The translations under genes were made by a program, and so were the position numbers. Shown piece after piece: positions 13,601-21,088 of a stretch of 28,681 nt of DNA. The number at the start of each line of letters is the position of its first letter. The first letter of the stretch is position 1. The notes under the pieces are model-generated. The model made no database searches and was not told the DNA's origin. It saw nothing but the letters and a program-made list of their open reading frames with translations. Source of the stretch: a virus; the IMG/VR virus record IMGVR_UViG_3300032316_000635, positions 1 to 28,681 of that record; one strand, written 5' to 3'.

Positions 13601-15102
13601 GTCAATTTCCTTGCTGCTTCTAATTCTGGAATATAATCTGCCAATTTGATATTTCTTGACTGATCCAATTTGTCATTGAATTCAAAAAAGGCGTTGAGTT
13701 TTTCCAAATCCAATTTGAAATTTTTGTCATAGTGCATTATAACACCGTCAATAAAACTTTGCAACAATAAATCATTACGATAACATTTTAATTGTCTAAT
13801 GCGTACCAAACTTTCTAATATCAAATTCCTATCTGGAAAATTCAATGCAGAAAATAGGTCATTTGTTGAATTGGCAAACTGACAATGTACCAATGTTGCA
13901 GAAAATTCTTGATCAAAAAATACCAACAGATCATACAATCGAAAAATATTGTATATGGATACTGTTGTATTAAATGATACCACATGGTTTTGTTCTTTAA
14001 GATATCTAACGTTGTCAACTATTGTTTCCCATTTGCTAGGCCAACGTATGTAATGATTTAATTCACCAAGCCCGTCAATACTGATAATAAATTGAAAGTT
14101 GGAAAATTCTTTAAGTTGTTTTTTAAATTTATCGCTGAGTTTGGTACCATTTGTGTTAACAACAAATTCAAAATTTGTCTGTTTGGTTTGTATGCACTTT
14201 TCAACAAAATTATAAAATTCCGGCATTGCAGTAGGTTCGCCGCCGGCAACATACAATTTTTTAATATTTTCAAGTTTAACAAAATCAAAATTTGCATAAT
14301 TTTTTTTGTTGTAGTCAGTGATCAAATTAATTTTTTTATATTCTTGTGCTATTAGGTTACTGCTGTCTGGTCCACAAGTTCTACACTGTAAATTACAGGT
14401 GTTGCCTGGACGAACTTCATAGTACACTGGATGTTGTAAATTATTTAGATCATCAATGCTATGTAAATTCAACCTGTTGGCCCATTCAACAGTTTCTTGC
14501 ATTCTTGCACTCAAGATGCCGCGTTCTTCAAGATTGTAACAGCTAAAACAGTGCTCGGGCATGAGTATCCCCGACAACATGTTGTTTCTTATTTTTTGAT
14601 AGTGTGGATCTGTTTTAAAATCTACAATGTCCGACAACAATGTTATTGGTGTATTTGATCTACAACACACTGTTGTTTGACCATTGTTTGCTAATAATTC
14701 TATAAATGGAAAAATGCAAAAACTTTTATTTGTTTTTGTTAGATCTTCAAAAAATGTTATATTGGTGTTGTATGTTGAATCTAAGTATACCACTGGTACT
14801 GTGGCATTGATTTGTTTGGCAGCGCGAATAGTTTTATAAAATGCGTCAGGATGAGAATATTGTTCTCGTGACTGATCTAATATCACAATTTGATCAAATT
14901 CTTGTGCTAAATCAATCAGTCGATGATATTCTAAATCATACACGCTAGAATGATAATAACCTGGATATTGTATTAATTCTAAGTCAATCACATGATCAAG
15001 TTCAGAAATTAATCCGTGACACTGGACTGATTGTTGTTCGGCCAGTCGACGAGTTTTGGCATCAGTGTCTTCAGTGTTATTTCCAAGGCATAAAATTCGC
15101 AT
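13597..15102 (-). CDS. Radical SAM protein with N-terminal twitch-like domain, 501 aa
   Basis: The radical SAM core contains CNLQCRTC (Cys236, Cys240, Cys243; CxxxCxxC) for the 4Fe-4S cluster that binds SAM, then VAGGEPT (GGEP at 287-290) and ISIDGLGE. Upstream of the core, residues 128-190 hold further cysteines (FCIFPFIELL, TVCCRSN, HCFSCYNLEERG). They resemble the auxiliary-cluster ligands of SPASM/twitch domains but lie N-terminal. The first 120 residues are a separate alpha/beta region. The start ATG at 15102 overlaps the upstream stop as TAATG; a longer frame to 15201 exists but would overlap by 100 bases. The gene is AT-rich. The substrate is unknown; peptide or protein modification is typical of twitch-bearing relatives. 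Confidence 0.88.
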   Translation of the reverse strand: MRILCLGNNTEDTDAKTRRLAEQQSVQCHGLISELDHVIDLELIQYPGYYHSSVYDLEYHRLIDLAQEFDQIVILDQSREQYSHPDAFYKTIRAAKQINATVPVVYLDSTYNTNITFFEDLTKTNKSFCIFPFIELLANNGQTTVCCRSNTPITLLSDIVDFKTDPHYQKIRNNMLSGILMPEHCFSCYNLEERGILSARMQETVEWANRLNLHSIDDLNNLQHPVYYEVRPGNTCNLQCRTCGPDSSNLIAQEYKKINLITDYNKKNYANFDFVKLENIKKLYVAGGEPTAMPEFYNFVEKCIQTKQTNFEFVVNTNGTKLSDKFKKQLKEFSNFQFIISIDGLGELNHYIRWPSKWETIVDNVRYLKEQNHVVSFNTTVSIYNIFRLYDLLVFFDQEFSATLVHCQFANSTNDLFSALNFPDRNLILESLVRIRQLKCYRNDLLLQSFIDGVIMHYDKNFKLDLEKLNAFFEFNDKLDQSRNIKLADYIPELEAARKLT

Positions 15103-15791
15103 TACCATCCTGCCTGTTTCAATATTAGTTTTGCGTATTCTGTGTCTGCGGCATAGTCTGAGAATTTCTTTTGCCACACATCTGAATCTATGTAAGGCCA
15201 TATCATGCCCACCTGATCAGCAGTGAGTTCGCCCAGGAACTTTTGCCCCGACTCTGAATTGTATATCACCCAAGGACTGATGCGTCCGGTAGTGATAGCA
15301 TGGCACATGGCATGTGTACTACCGTAACGCAAACAATCATGTGGCGAGGCCGAGTGTTTTTCACTCCAGTCTATGCCAAACTCCACTGCTCGTGCCAGTG
15401 CATCTGCCACTGCTTCTACCTTTAGGTAGTCCAGCAAGTATTCGGTATAGACTTTGTCACTGCCCCAGTTGTCAATCTTTTTGTTGTGTTTCAGCAACCA
15501 TTCTGTGAACTGTCTAGGATTGATTACCTTTGTGGCCACACAGTATCTGCCAAATTTTACAAATGCTCGGTAGTAAGGTGAGTCAGCAAAGTCATCAAAT
15601 GTTTTGAGTCGAGCCGAGCCTTGTGCAATCTCATAGAAACGCAAGTAGGATTGAAAGCCCAGTTCAACACCACGTTCACTGCGTTCTTGTCGTCGTCGTT
15701 TGGGCTCACACATGTGAACCACAAGACTTTCTGCACGACGAAATGTTTTCTTGCAGTAACCGCAGGTCAGTTCACTTGATGTCTCGGCCAT
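15102..15791 (-). CDS. Zinc-finger-containing conserved phage protein, 229 aa
   Basis: The N-terminus carries a C2H2-like finger: CGYCKKTFRRAESLVVHMCE, with two cysteines, a spaced His and a further Cys, followed by a basic patch (PKRRRQERSER). The remaining 180 residues are helical and soluble, with motifs such as FVKFGRYCVATKVINP and WVIYNSESGQKFLGEL. I know it only as a conserved type in aquatic T4-like phages. A nucleic-acid-binding role is suggested by the finger. The start overlaps the upstream gene by 20 bases, and the stop forms TAATG with the following radical SAM gene. Its composition is closer to the core genes than to the AT-rich neighbour. Confidence 0.82.
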   Translation of the reverse strand: MAETSSELTCGYCKKTFRRAESLVVHMCEPKRRRQERSERGVELGFQSYLRFYEIAQGSARLKTFDDFADSPYYRAFVKFGRYCVATKVINPRQFTEWLLKHNKKIDNWGSDKVYTEYLLDYLKVEAVADALARAVEFGIDWSEKHSASPHDCLRYGSTHAMCHAITTGRISPWVIYNSESGQKFLGELTADQVGMIWPYIDSDVWQKKFSDYAADTEYAKLILKQAGW

Positions 15792-16221
15792 GGTCTCGAA
15801 TGTGTTGATCTAGTTCTTTCTTTGTGGTCATTGATGCCAGCATGGCTATTTCATCTTCTTTGTATGTGGGAAATAACTCGGCCAACTGTTTTCTAATGCT
15901 GCTTGCTCCTGCACCTGTTTCTTTCTTCTTGGGCGAGATCCAGTTGTGTCTGGGTGTGCCCATGTCTGGACTCACTGTGGTAGCACACAACCATTGCAGT
16001 TCAGGATGACGGCTGATGTTGAAGAAGTGTTTGTTCAATCGCTCGTTGGTGGAAATCAAATAAAATTCTTGCATCTCCTTGGAACCTTCCACACATGATG
16101 CCCAACGAATCATGAGATAGTTGGAGAACTTCTTGCGTTCCTCATCTGTGAGATCACGATAGAAGTTTCTGTTTTTGCGATCCAGTTGTCGCATCTCATT
16201 GGCAATGGTCAGTTTATCCAA
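15772..16221 (-). CDS. Conserved phage protein, possibly clamp-loader small subunit (gp62-like)
   Basis: From the chosen TTG start the protein is 149 residues: MDKLTIANEMRQLDRKNRNF, then LTDEERKKFSNYLMIRW, NERLNKHFFNISRHPELQW and a PKKKE basic patch. Proteins with this pattern in aquatic T4-like phages are, as far as I recall, sometimes annotated as the clamp-loader small subunit; no diagnostic motif proves it. The start is uncertain. TTG at 16221 overlaps the upstream stop by 8 bases and gives the most natural N-terminus. An ATG at 16194 loses nine residues, and an ATG at 16281 adds a 68-base overlap. It is co-transcribed with the zinc-finger gene, overlapping it by 20 bases. Confidence 0.7.
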   Translation of the reverse strand: MDKLTIANEMRQLDRKNRNFYRDLTDEERKKFSNYLMIRWASCVEGSKEMQEFYLISTNERLNKHFFNISRHPELQWLCATTVSPDMGTPRHNWISPKKKETGAGASSIRKQLAELFPTYKEDEIAMLASMTTKKELDQHIRDHGRDIK

Positions 16222-17272
16222 TTTGTAACGTCTCTCTGTATATACTGTGTTTGACCGGCAAATTGTCAAACCATTTTTCATTTCGATAATTGTCTTGTAT
16301 CATTTGCTGGGCCAAGAAACGATACCAGTTGGTTTCATTATAACGTTGATTGCGCAAAGCGTCAATTGCTCTTTGCATGTTGAACTTTTCAGCAAATTTT
16401 GACTGTTGTAACATGTTTATTAGAGCAGGACGGTATTGATCTGGAATGCTTCCTAGTCCAATAATAGAGTCCGCATTGGCCAACACTGGTTCAAATTGAT
16501 TTGGAGTTAGCCATGCAAAATATTCTAACAACTCAGAAAACCACCAAATATTAATAGCACTGATCACCGTGGCAATTTTAATATTACAGTTTGTTTGGGT
16601 GAGAACCCATTTTAAATTAGACTCCACTGTGTTCCAGTCACTGCCACTGCGCACTATGTCTGCATACTTGCCCACAGCATCTATACTTGCATGAACATTA
16701 ATACAACTAAATGATGGCCATAGATCTTTCACATGTTTTGATTTGGCTCCCAACACAGTCATGTTGGTACTGTACATGATTGCAGGATCAGCACCTTGTG
16801 CAATTAATTTTTCAAGCACTTGGTAATGTTGCGGGTTTAGCAGTGGCTCACCACCTGCAAAATAAATTTGTTTGCACTCACTTAGATCCATGTCTGCCAC
16901 ATTGATTGGATTGTACAAACTTATGTCTTCTACTCCGGCTTCACTGGCCCAGCTGGTACTGAATCCTGGACCGCAACTGCGACACTTTAAATTGCAAAGA
17001 TTGTTGTTGCGAAAATCTAAAAATTTTATCTTGTGTGTGGCATAGTCTGTTTCATAATTTTTATACATTCCTCGCCAGCCTTCGGCATCTGGAGGACAAG
17101 AATTTGCACATTCACGAGGAACTTCTCCCCGTAGAAACGCACCACCCACCTGCGCAGTCATTTCCTCGCGGCTGCTGAACTGTGGGCCGTTCCAGGCACA
17201 GCAAGGTGTGTATTTGTTGCCGGGCATGTAACACACACTGGTCCAAGGTGCTTTACAAAAAACTTTATTCAT
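16214..17272 (-). CDS. Radical SAM protein with N-terminal twitch-like cysteines, 352 aa
   Basis: CNLKCRSC (Cys93, Cys97, Cys100) provides the SAM-binding 4Fe-4S cluster. FAGGEPLLNP follows (139-148), and ASIDAVGKYAD fits the later core strands. The N-terminal 60 residues carry Cys6 (FCKAPWTSVCYMP), Cys24-Cys25 (TPCCAWNG), Cys55 and Cys59 (ECANSCPPD), the ligand pattern of a twitch/SPASM auxiliary cluster placed before the core. It is a shorter, distinct relative of the 501-residue radical SAM protein three genes downstream. The ATG at 17272 overlaps the upstream stop as ATGA; a longer frame to 17365 is less likely. Substrate unknown. Confidence 0.9.
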   Translation of the reverse strand: MNKVFCKAPWTSVCYMPGNKYTPCCAWNGPQFSSREEMTAQVGGAFLRGEVPRECANSCPPDAEGWRGMYKNYETDYATHKIKFLDFRNNNLCNLKCRSCGPGFSTSWASEAGVEDISLYNPINVADMDLSECKQIYFAGGEPLLNPQHYQVLEKLIAQGADPAIMYSTNMTVLGAKSKHVKDLWPSFSCINVHASIDAVGKYADIVRSGSDWNTVESNLKWVLTQTNCNIKIATVISAINIWWFSELLEYFAWLTPNQFEPVLANADSIIGLGSIPDQYRPALINMLQQSKFAEKFNMQRAIDALRNQRYNETNWYRFLAQQMIQDNYRNEKWFDNLPVKHSIYRETLQIG

Positions 17273-17577
17273 TTTACTTTGACTAATTTGTATATCATTA
17301 TAGCACGTTCCAGTGCGTCTTGTAAAGCAGGTGTGGTTTTTGCCAGTCTGTGGATGTCGCCCCACATCTTGCTTTCCATTAGATGATCATGTAAGAGTCT
17401 GCCATCGGGTGTTCGTTTATCGTAGTCTATTTTATGACCAGATACCGGATCGTATTCCGTACCAGATTCATATCCTACCACTTGGCGTGTGCTAGGATCT
17501 GCTCCAAACTCTCGAGCATACACAATGCCGTCGGTACGCTCGTAAATGTATGTGGCGTCGGGTTTAAGGCTGCCCAT
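17269..17577 (-). CDS. Conserved phage hypothetical protein, 102 aa
   Basis: From the ATG at 17577 the protein starts MGSLKPDATYIYERTDGIVY, with AREFGADPSTRQVVGYES and a helical C-terminus (LQDALERAIMIYKLVKVK). I associate it with small conserved proteins of aquatic T4-like phages; no function is known. An ATG at 17598 would add seven residues and increase the overlap with the preceding small gene from 14 to 35 bases, so 17577 is preferred. The stop overlaps the radical SAM start as ATGA. Confidence 0.75.
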   Translation of the reverse strand: MGSLKPDATYIYERTDGIVYAREFGADPSTRQVVGYESGTEYDPVSGHKIDYDKRTPDGRLLHDHLMESKMWGDIHRLAKTTPALQDALERAIMIYKLVKVK

Positions 17578-17710
17578 ATTGATAACCGTATTGTGCATGT
17601 GCCCAGCGCAGGAATCGCTCTAGTCCTTCACGGTCGTTGGGGTAACTTTCCAGATACACTCTGGCCAGGCGATTGATAATTTCAAATATTTCAGGTTCAG
17701 TGTACGCCAT
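17564..17710 (-). CDS. Small hypothetical protein, 48 aa
   Basis: The 48-codon frame starts at the ATG at 17710, three bases after the stop of the upstream gene. It reads MAYTEPEIFEIINRLARVYL and then a segment ending WAHAQYGYQYGQP. It is amphipathic and mostly helical. It overlaps the next gene by 14 bases. Tight packing on both sides, absence of any alternative gene here and sensible composition support it as real. Function unknown. Confidence 0.65.
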   Translation of the reverse strand: MAYTEPEIFEIINRLARVYLESYPNDREGLERFLRWAHAQYGYQYGQP

Positions 17711-17713
17711 ATG

Positions 17714-18214
17714 TCACCATGCTTTGTTGTAGTCCACAACTTCGCAGTTGCGACTGATGTCTTTGACAAAGTACACACAGTCAGGGTCCGGATCATCATT
17801 CAAGGGCACAGCAAGTAGTTGGCCATTCTTTAACTTGGGTGCGTACCATGCCACTTCATGATATACATCTAAGATTTCAATATCTGGGAAGCTGGGGCGG
17901 AAACTTGTGAGTGGGTTGAACTGAAACACTCTAAATCCACGGTCGTTGATTGATGTCAATGGTAGCACTTCCAAGTCACCTATTTCGGGTTCACCAATGA
18001 GGATTTGCCAGTCCATGGGCATTTTGATGGTGTTCTCTCCAATGCGTAGCACAAGAGCAGGTGCATTGAAACTCTCCAAAAAAATCAAGGGTATAAAATG
18101 ATAGTCCGGCTCTGCTGGATTTGAATTGTCTAAGATGGCAAACCGCATGTCATCTACCTCTTCGGGCAAATGGTCTAGGTCATAATGAACGTTGTCTAAT
18201 GTTAATATTCGCAT
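17714..18214 (-). CDS. Conserved T4-like phage protein, 166 aa
   Basis: The protein begins MRILTLDNVHYDLDHLPEEV and contains IPLIFLESFNAPALVLRIG, MPMDWQILIGEPEIGD and a C-terminal YFVKDISRNCEVVDYNKAW. It is a highly conserved type near uvsW in aquatic T4-like phages as I recall it, with no assigned function. It is beta-rich and soluble. The start at 18214 is chosen because a TATACT -10 box ends six bases before it and homologous-looking text begins there; the frame stays open further upstream but through the SGNH gene. No Shine-Dalgarno is present, so it may be leaderless. Confidence 0.85.
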   Translation of the reverse strand: MRILTLDNVHYDLDHLPEEVDDMRFAILDNSNPAEPDYHFIPLIFLESFNAPALVLRIGENTIKMPMDWQILIGEPEIGDLEVLPLTSINDRGFRVFQFNPLTSFRPSFPDIEILDVYHEVAWYAPKLKNGQLLAVPLNDDPDPDCVYFVKDISRNCEVVDYNKAW

Positions 18215-18220
18215 GTTTGT

Positions 18221-18249
18221 AGTATATAGGATTCTATTGCAAAAGTCAA
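18221..18249 (-). promoter_or_regulatory. Sigma-70-type promoter inside the SGNH-uvsW chain
   Basis: On the minus strand, TTGACT (18244-18249) and TATACT (18221-18226) are separated by exactly 17 bases. The -35 overlaps the stop codon of the SGNH gene. The -10 ends six bases before the ATG at 18214, so the transcript should start at or beside that ATG. It gives the genes below uvsW their own early transcription. Confidence 0.78.
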
Positions 18250-18959
18250 TGCCAATCCAAGGTAAGATCAAATAATATTTGACAAAATTCTTTGTGTGCC
18301 CAGGCAGGATTGTGTGTTGCAGTGTAACGAATTGGTGTTTCCCAATTTGATGGACCATACGGCATGTCATAAGGAGACTGTTTGGTAGTAGGCCACACTC
18401 GATCAACCCAGTTCCAATTGTGTTGTGACATCCATCCAGGAATTAACACAAAAGGAATACCAGATTTTGTTAGTTGTTCCAGCCCATTACAGATCATGTA
18501 GTAATCTTTTTGTGATTGTAACGCAGGATCATGTAGGCAAGCAATGTAATGTTTGAGTGCGGCCAGTTTCGAATCGCTTAATAAATCGGTATGTTGTTTT
18601 TCAATTAGGTTATTGAATGTGTCTGAAATTACTTTTACGTCAATAGAAGTCACATGTTGTTGGGCAGCACATCTATAGTTACGATAATCAATGTCGGTCA
18701 GTTGATACAGCTGATGTTGGCTGTCTAGTGAAACGTCAAAACGATCTGAACTAGTAAGTCCTATCACAACATAATCAGCTTGTTCACTTATCGCACGATC
18801 TATTTGCAGGCGAATACAAAAGTTAGTGGCGCCGGGTCTGGCCAGACTGACATGAGTGAAGTTTTTACGCCTGGAATACAATTCATTGAAACTGACAATG
18901 CCATCATCAGGGCAGTCAGTGGTCATAAAACTGTCGCCTAGACTAAAAAACTTTTTCAT
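18246..18959 (-). CDS. SGNH/GDSL-type hydrolase-like protein, 237 aa
   Basis: MKKFFSLGDSFMTTD carries a GDS block I motif with Ser10. RPGATNFCIRLQID follows, with Gly43 and Asn46 placed like blocks II/III. ADYVVIGLTSSDRF corresponds to the strand before the usual G-x-N-D block, and ATHNPAWAHKEF near the C-terminus supplies His216 or His222 for the catalytic dyad. Such enzymes remove acyl groups from polysaccharides or other esters; the substrate here is unknown. The ATG at 18959 forms an ATGA overlap with the uvsW stop. The 3' end contains the -35 of the next promoter. Its position within conserved genes and its AT-rich text suggest inserted accessory cargo. Confidence 0.78.
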   Translation of the reverse strand: MKKFFSLGDSFMTTDCPDDGIVSFNELYSRRKNFTHVSLARPGATNFCIRLQIDRAISEQADYVVIGLTSSDRFDVSLDSQHQLYQLTDIDYRNYRCAAQQHVTSIDVKVISDTFNNLIEKQHTDLLSDSKLAALKHYIACLHDPALQSQKDYYMICNGLEQLTKSGIPFVLIPGWMSQHNWNWVDRVWPTTKQSPYDMPYGPSNWETPIRYTATHNPAWAHKEFCQILFDLTLDWH

Positions 18960-20425
18960 TTGATCTTCATCCACTCAAGTTTTTCTTGAGTAAACGGATA
19001 GTTGGCTTCACGGTAAAACTGTTTGCGCTTGGTCAAGTGACGCTTGGCAAACTTACAAGTTGAAGTTATGTCCCAGATTTGAACATGGTCTTTGTCTTCT
19101 GCTTTTCTGATACCCCGGCCAATGCTTTGGATGACTCTAACAAAACTTTTGCCAGGCTCTACTAGCACAAGGTTGAAAATTCGAGGTATATTGATACCAA
19201 CTGCTGCTACACCATATGTGGCCACAATAATTTTATCAGTTGACTCGGCCACTTCATCATATTCAGCTTGTCTCTTTGTGCCTTTGGTTGCGCCTGACAC
19301 AAACACTGCTCGATCTCCCAGTCTTGCAACCAGTTGTCTACCGCATTCAGTACGATCCACCAATACCAATGTATTGCCTGTTTCGTTGACCTGCCGCACA
19401 AGGTCAGCCATGGTGTCCAAGCGCCCTGATTCTTCCAGCAGGTATTTGAGTTCGCTTTGGTAGTCTTTGTACTCCACATGGTCTATCAACTGCACAATGT
19501 TCACATGACAGTTGGCCAGCACGCCTTGCTGTTGCAGTTCACTGGCACTGAGCCGACCAATCACAGGACCAAGACTCACCAGCAAGGCTTGGCTTTCAAA
19601 CTTTTCTTTGGGCACAGTTCCTGTCAATCCCCAGCGAATTGGCACTGTGGACATTACACCTGTTAGCAAGGTCTTTAGTGCATCTGCCTTGGCCATGTGA
19701 ACTTCGTCCACAATAACGCACACAACATCTTCAAGAAACTCACCTATGGTGCAGTCGCCTATGCCGGCCTTGGTGTTCTTCAACAAGTTGTTTAGGCTCT
19801 GCCAGGTGCATATGGTGTGTTGACGTCCGTATTCTTTTCTGTCGCCAAAGTACACACCAACGTCTTGTTGCATGTTGATATAGTCTGCTTCTGTTTGTGT
19901 CACAAGACTTTTGTTGGGCACAATCACAATGCTCCGACCATAAGGTGCCACAGCATTGCTCAAGGCTGCTGTCATAATGGTCTTGCCTGCACCTGTGGCC
20001 ACTTCTTGTATGCATTGTGGATTGGCCAGAAAGTTGTTGATGATCTCCACTTGGTAGTCACGCATCATTATGGATTCACCCACAGCCGGATGTCCTTTGG
20101 GCCAATGTACATGTGCAAATGATGTTTCTGTTACTTGCTCAAAATTGAATGTGTTTGAATAGTCGCGCTGATCATCCAATTCAATATCATAGTCAAACCT
20201 CTCCAATATAGGCATGATCTCAGGCAACAGGTTTACATAAGTTGATCCACCCAGTTGGAAGTACGCTACCTTGCCGTCCCACCGTCCCAGGCGCACTGCT
20301 GGCAAATAACGTGCGGCAGGGTTTTCATATTTGAAAGCCGTGACCAGAGCCTTGCGAGCATCCAAGTCTAGTCCTTCAATCTTGATGTTTACTTCATCAC
20401 GTATTATAATTGTTGCTGTTGGCAT
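18956..20425 (-). CDS. uvsW: UvsW-type recombination helicase
   Basis: The 489-residue protein is a superfamily 2 helicase: motif I ATGAGKT (143-149), motif II DEVH (240-243), motif III LTGTVP (268-273) and motif VI QSIGRGIR (434-441). The N-terminal 110 residues (RLGRWDGKVAYF, a small DNA-binding-type domain) match T4 UvsW, as does the overall length (T4 UvsW 503). UvsW unwinds branched DNA and R-loops, resolves stalled forks and shifts T4 from origin- to recombination-dependent replication. It is the first gene of a long minus-strand chain. A TTGACA/TATACT promoter lies 30 bases before the ATG. No Shine-Dalgarno is evident. Confidence 0.95.
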   Translation of the reverse strand: MPTATIIIRDEVNIKIEGLDLDARKALVTAFKYENPAARYLPAVRLGRWDGKVAYFQLGGSTYVNLLPEIMPILERFDYDIELDDQRDYSNTFNFEQVTETSFAHVHWPKGHPAVGESIMMRDYQVEIINNFLANPQCIQEVATGAGKTIMTAALSNAVAPYGRSIVIVPNKSLVTQTEADYINMQQDVGVYFGDRKEYGRQHTICTWQSLNNLLKNTKAGIGDCTIGEFLEDVVCVIVDEVHMAKADALKTLLTGVMSTVPIRWGLTGTVPKEKFESQALLVSLGPVIGRLSASELQQQGVLANCHVNIVQLIDHVEYKDYQSELKYLLEESGRLDTMADLVRQVNETGNTLVLVDRTECGRQLVARLGDRAVFVSGATKGTKRQAEYDEVAESTDKIIVATYGVAAVGINIPRIFNLVLVEPGKSFVRVIQSIGRGIRKAEDKDHVQIWDITSTCKFAKRHLTKRKQFYREANYPFTQEKLEWMKIK

Positions 20426-20455
20426 ATATGAGTATTTTCAATTGCGTTTGTGTAC

Positions 20456-20484
20456 AGTATAAATATTTTTATGATAGATGTCAA
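20456..20484 (-). promoter_or_regulatory. Sigma-70-type promoter for uvsW
   Basis: On the minus strand, TTGACA (20479-20484, perfect) and TATACT (20456-20461) have a 17-base spacer. The predicted start lies about 25 bases before the uvsW ATG. The element overlaps the first codons of the plus-strand oxygenase gene and the TATAAATA box on the other strand. Confidence 0.8.
20458..20465 (+). promoter_or_regulatory. T4-type late promoter box, possible leaderless start (TATAAATA)
   Basis: An exact TATAAATA on the plus strand is followed after five bases by the ATG of the oxygenase gene. T4 late transcripts start about six bases downstream of this box, so the message would begin at the ATG. It shares bases with the divergent uvsW -10 box, so occupancy of one side should exclude the other. 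Confidence 0.55.
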
Positions 20485-21088
20485 TCTCAATTGTGGAATT
20501 ATCAATAATTTCTTTTCTGCAGAAGAATCTACTAAATTAATCCAAACGTTTCAAAAGTTGCAACCAGTGGATGGGGCTGGCAACAATTGTTATGGAATAG
20601 ATCGAAAACATTTGGCCTTCAACTGGTTTAAAAAGATTTTTTTAAACGCTTTGGCTAAAAAGTTTGATCCAAATCTCAAACTTATTTTTGGAATGCTACT
20701 TGATTGTACAGTTCCATTTGATATACACAGCGATATCAAACCACTTCCAGAAGTAAATGGCAAAAGTTACATGAGTTGTTTGTTACCATATAGTGTAAAC
20801 TACGATACTGATTTGTGTAATCAAGCATCAACAATAATATTTAACGAACAATGGGGCCCATTGGATCAATTACCATTGGTGGAAAACAATATTTCAGATA
20901 TTTATGAATCAATGATCAGCCACACTTCTCCTGAATACTGTGATCGATTTAGTGTTAAATTGATAGCAAACTGGAACATAGGTGATTTGATCTGGTGGGA
21001 TAGTCGACTGGCTCATGTCAGTAATAACTTTATTTCACAGGGGTATCAATCTAAACAATGCATTGTGGTTCACACTTATGTACTCTAA
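20471..21088 (+). CDS. 2OG-Fe(II) oxygenase-like protein, 205 aa
   Basis: The protein contains [12 protein letters not shown] with an HxD pair (His86, Asp88), and a distal [11 protein letters not shown] with His182. Lys195 and VVHTYV follow at the spacing where 2-oxoglutarate-binding Arg/Lys usually lies. This is the facial-triad layout of the 2OG-Fe(II) dioxygenase superfamily in a double-stranded beta-helix of typical phage length. The substrate is unknown. The ATG at 20471 is preferred over one at 20450, which lies before the late box. The gene is AT-rich, has no Shine-Dalgarno and overlaps the aminotransferase-like gene by 11 bases, so the two are probably one unit. Confidence 0.78.
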   Translation: MIDVNLNCGIINNFFSAEESTKLIQTFQKLQPVDGAGNNCYGIDRKHLAFNWFKKIFLNALAKKFDPNLKLIFGMLLDCTVPFDIHSDIKPLPEVNGKSYMSCLLPYSVNYDTDLCNQASTIIFNEQWGPLDQLPLVENNISDIYESMISHTSPEYCDRFSVKLIANWNIGDLIWWDSRLAHVSNNFISQGYQSKQCIVVHTYVL

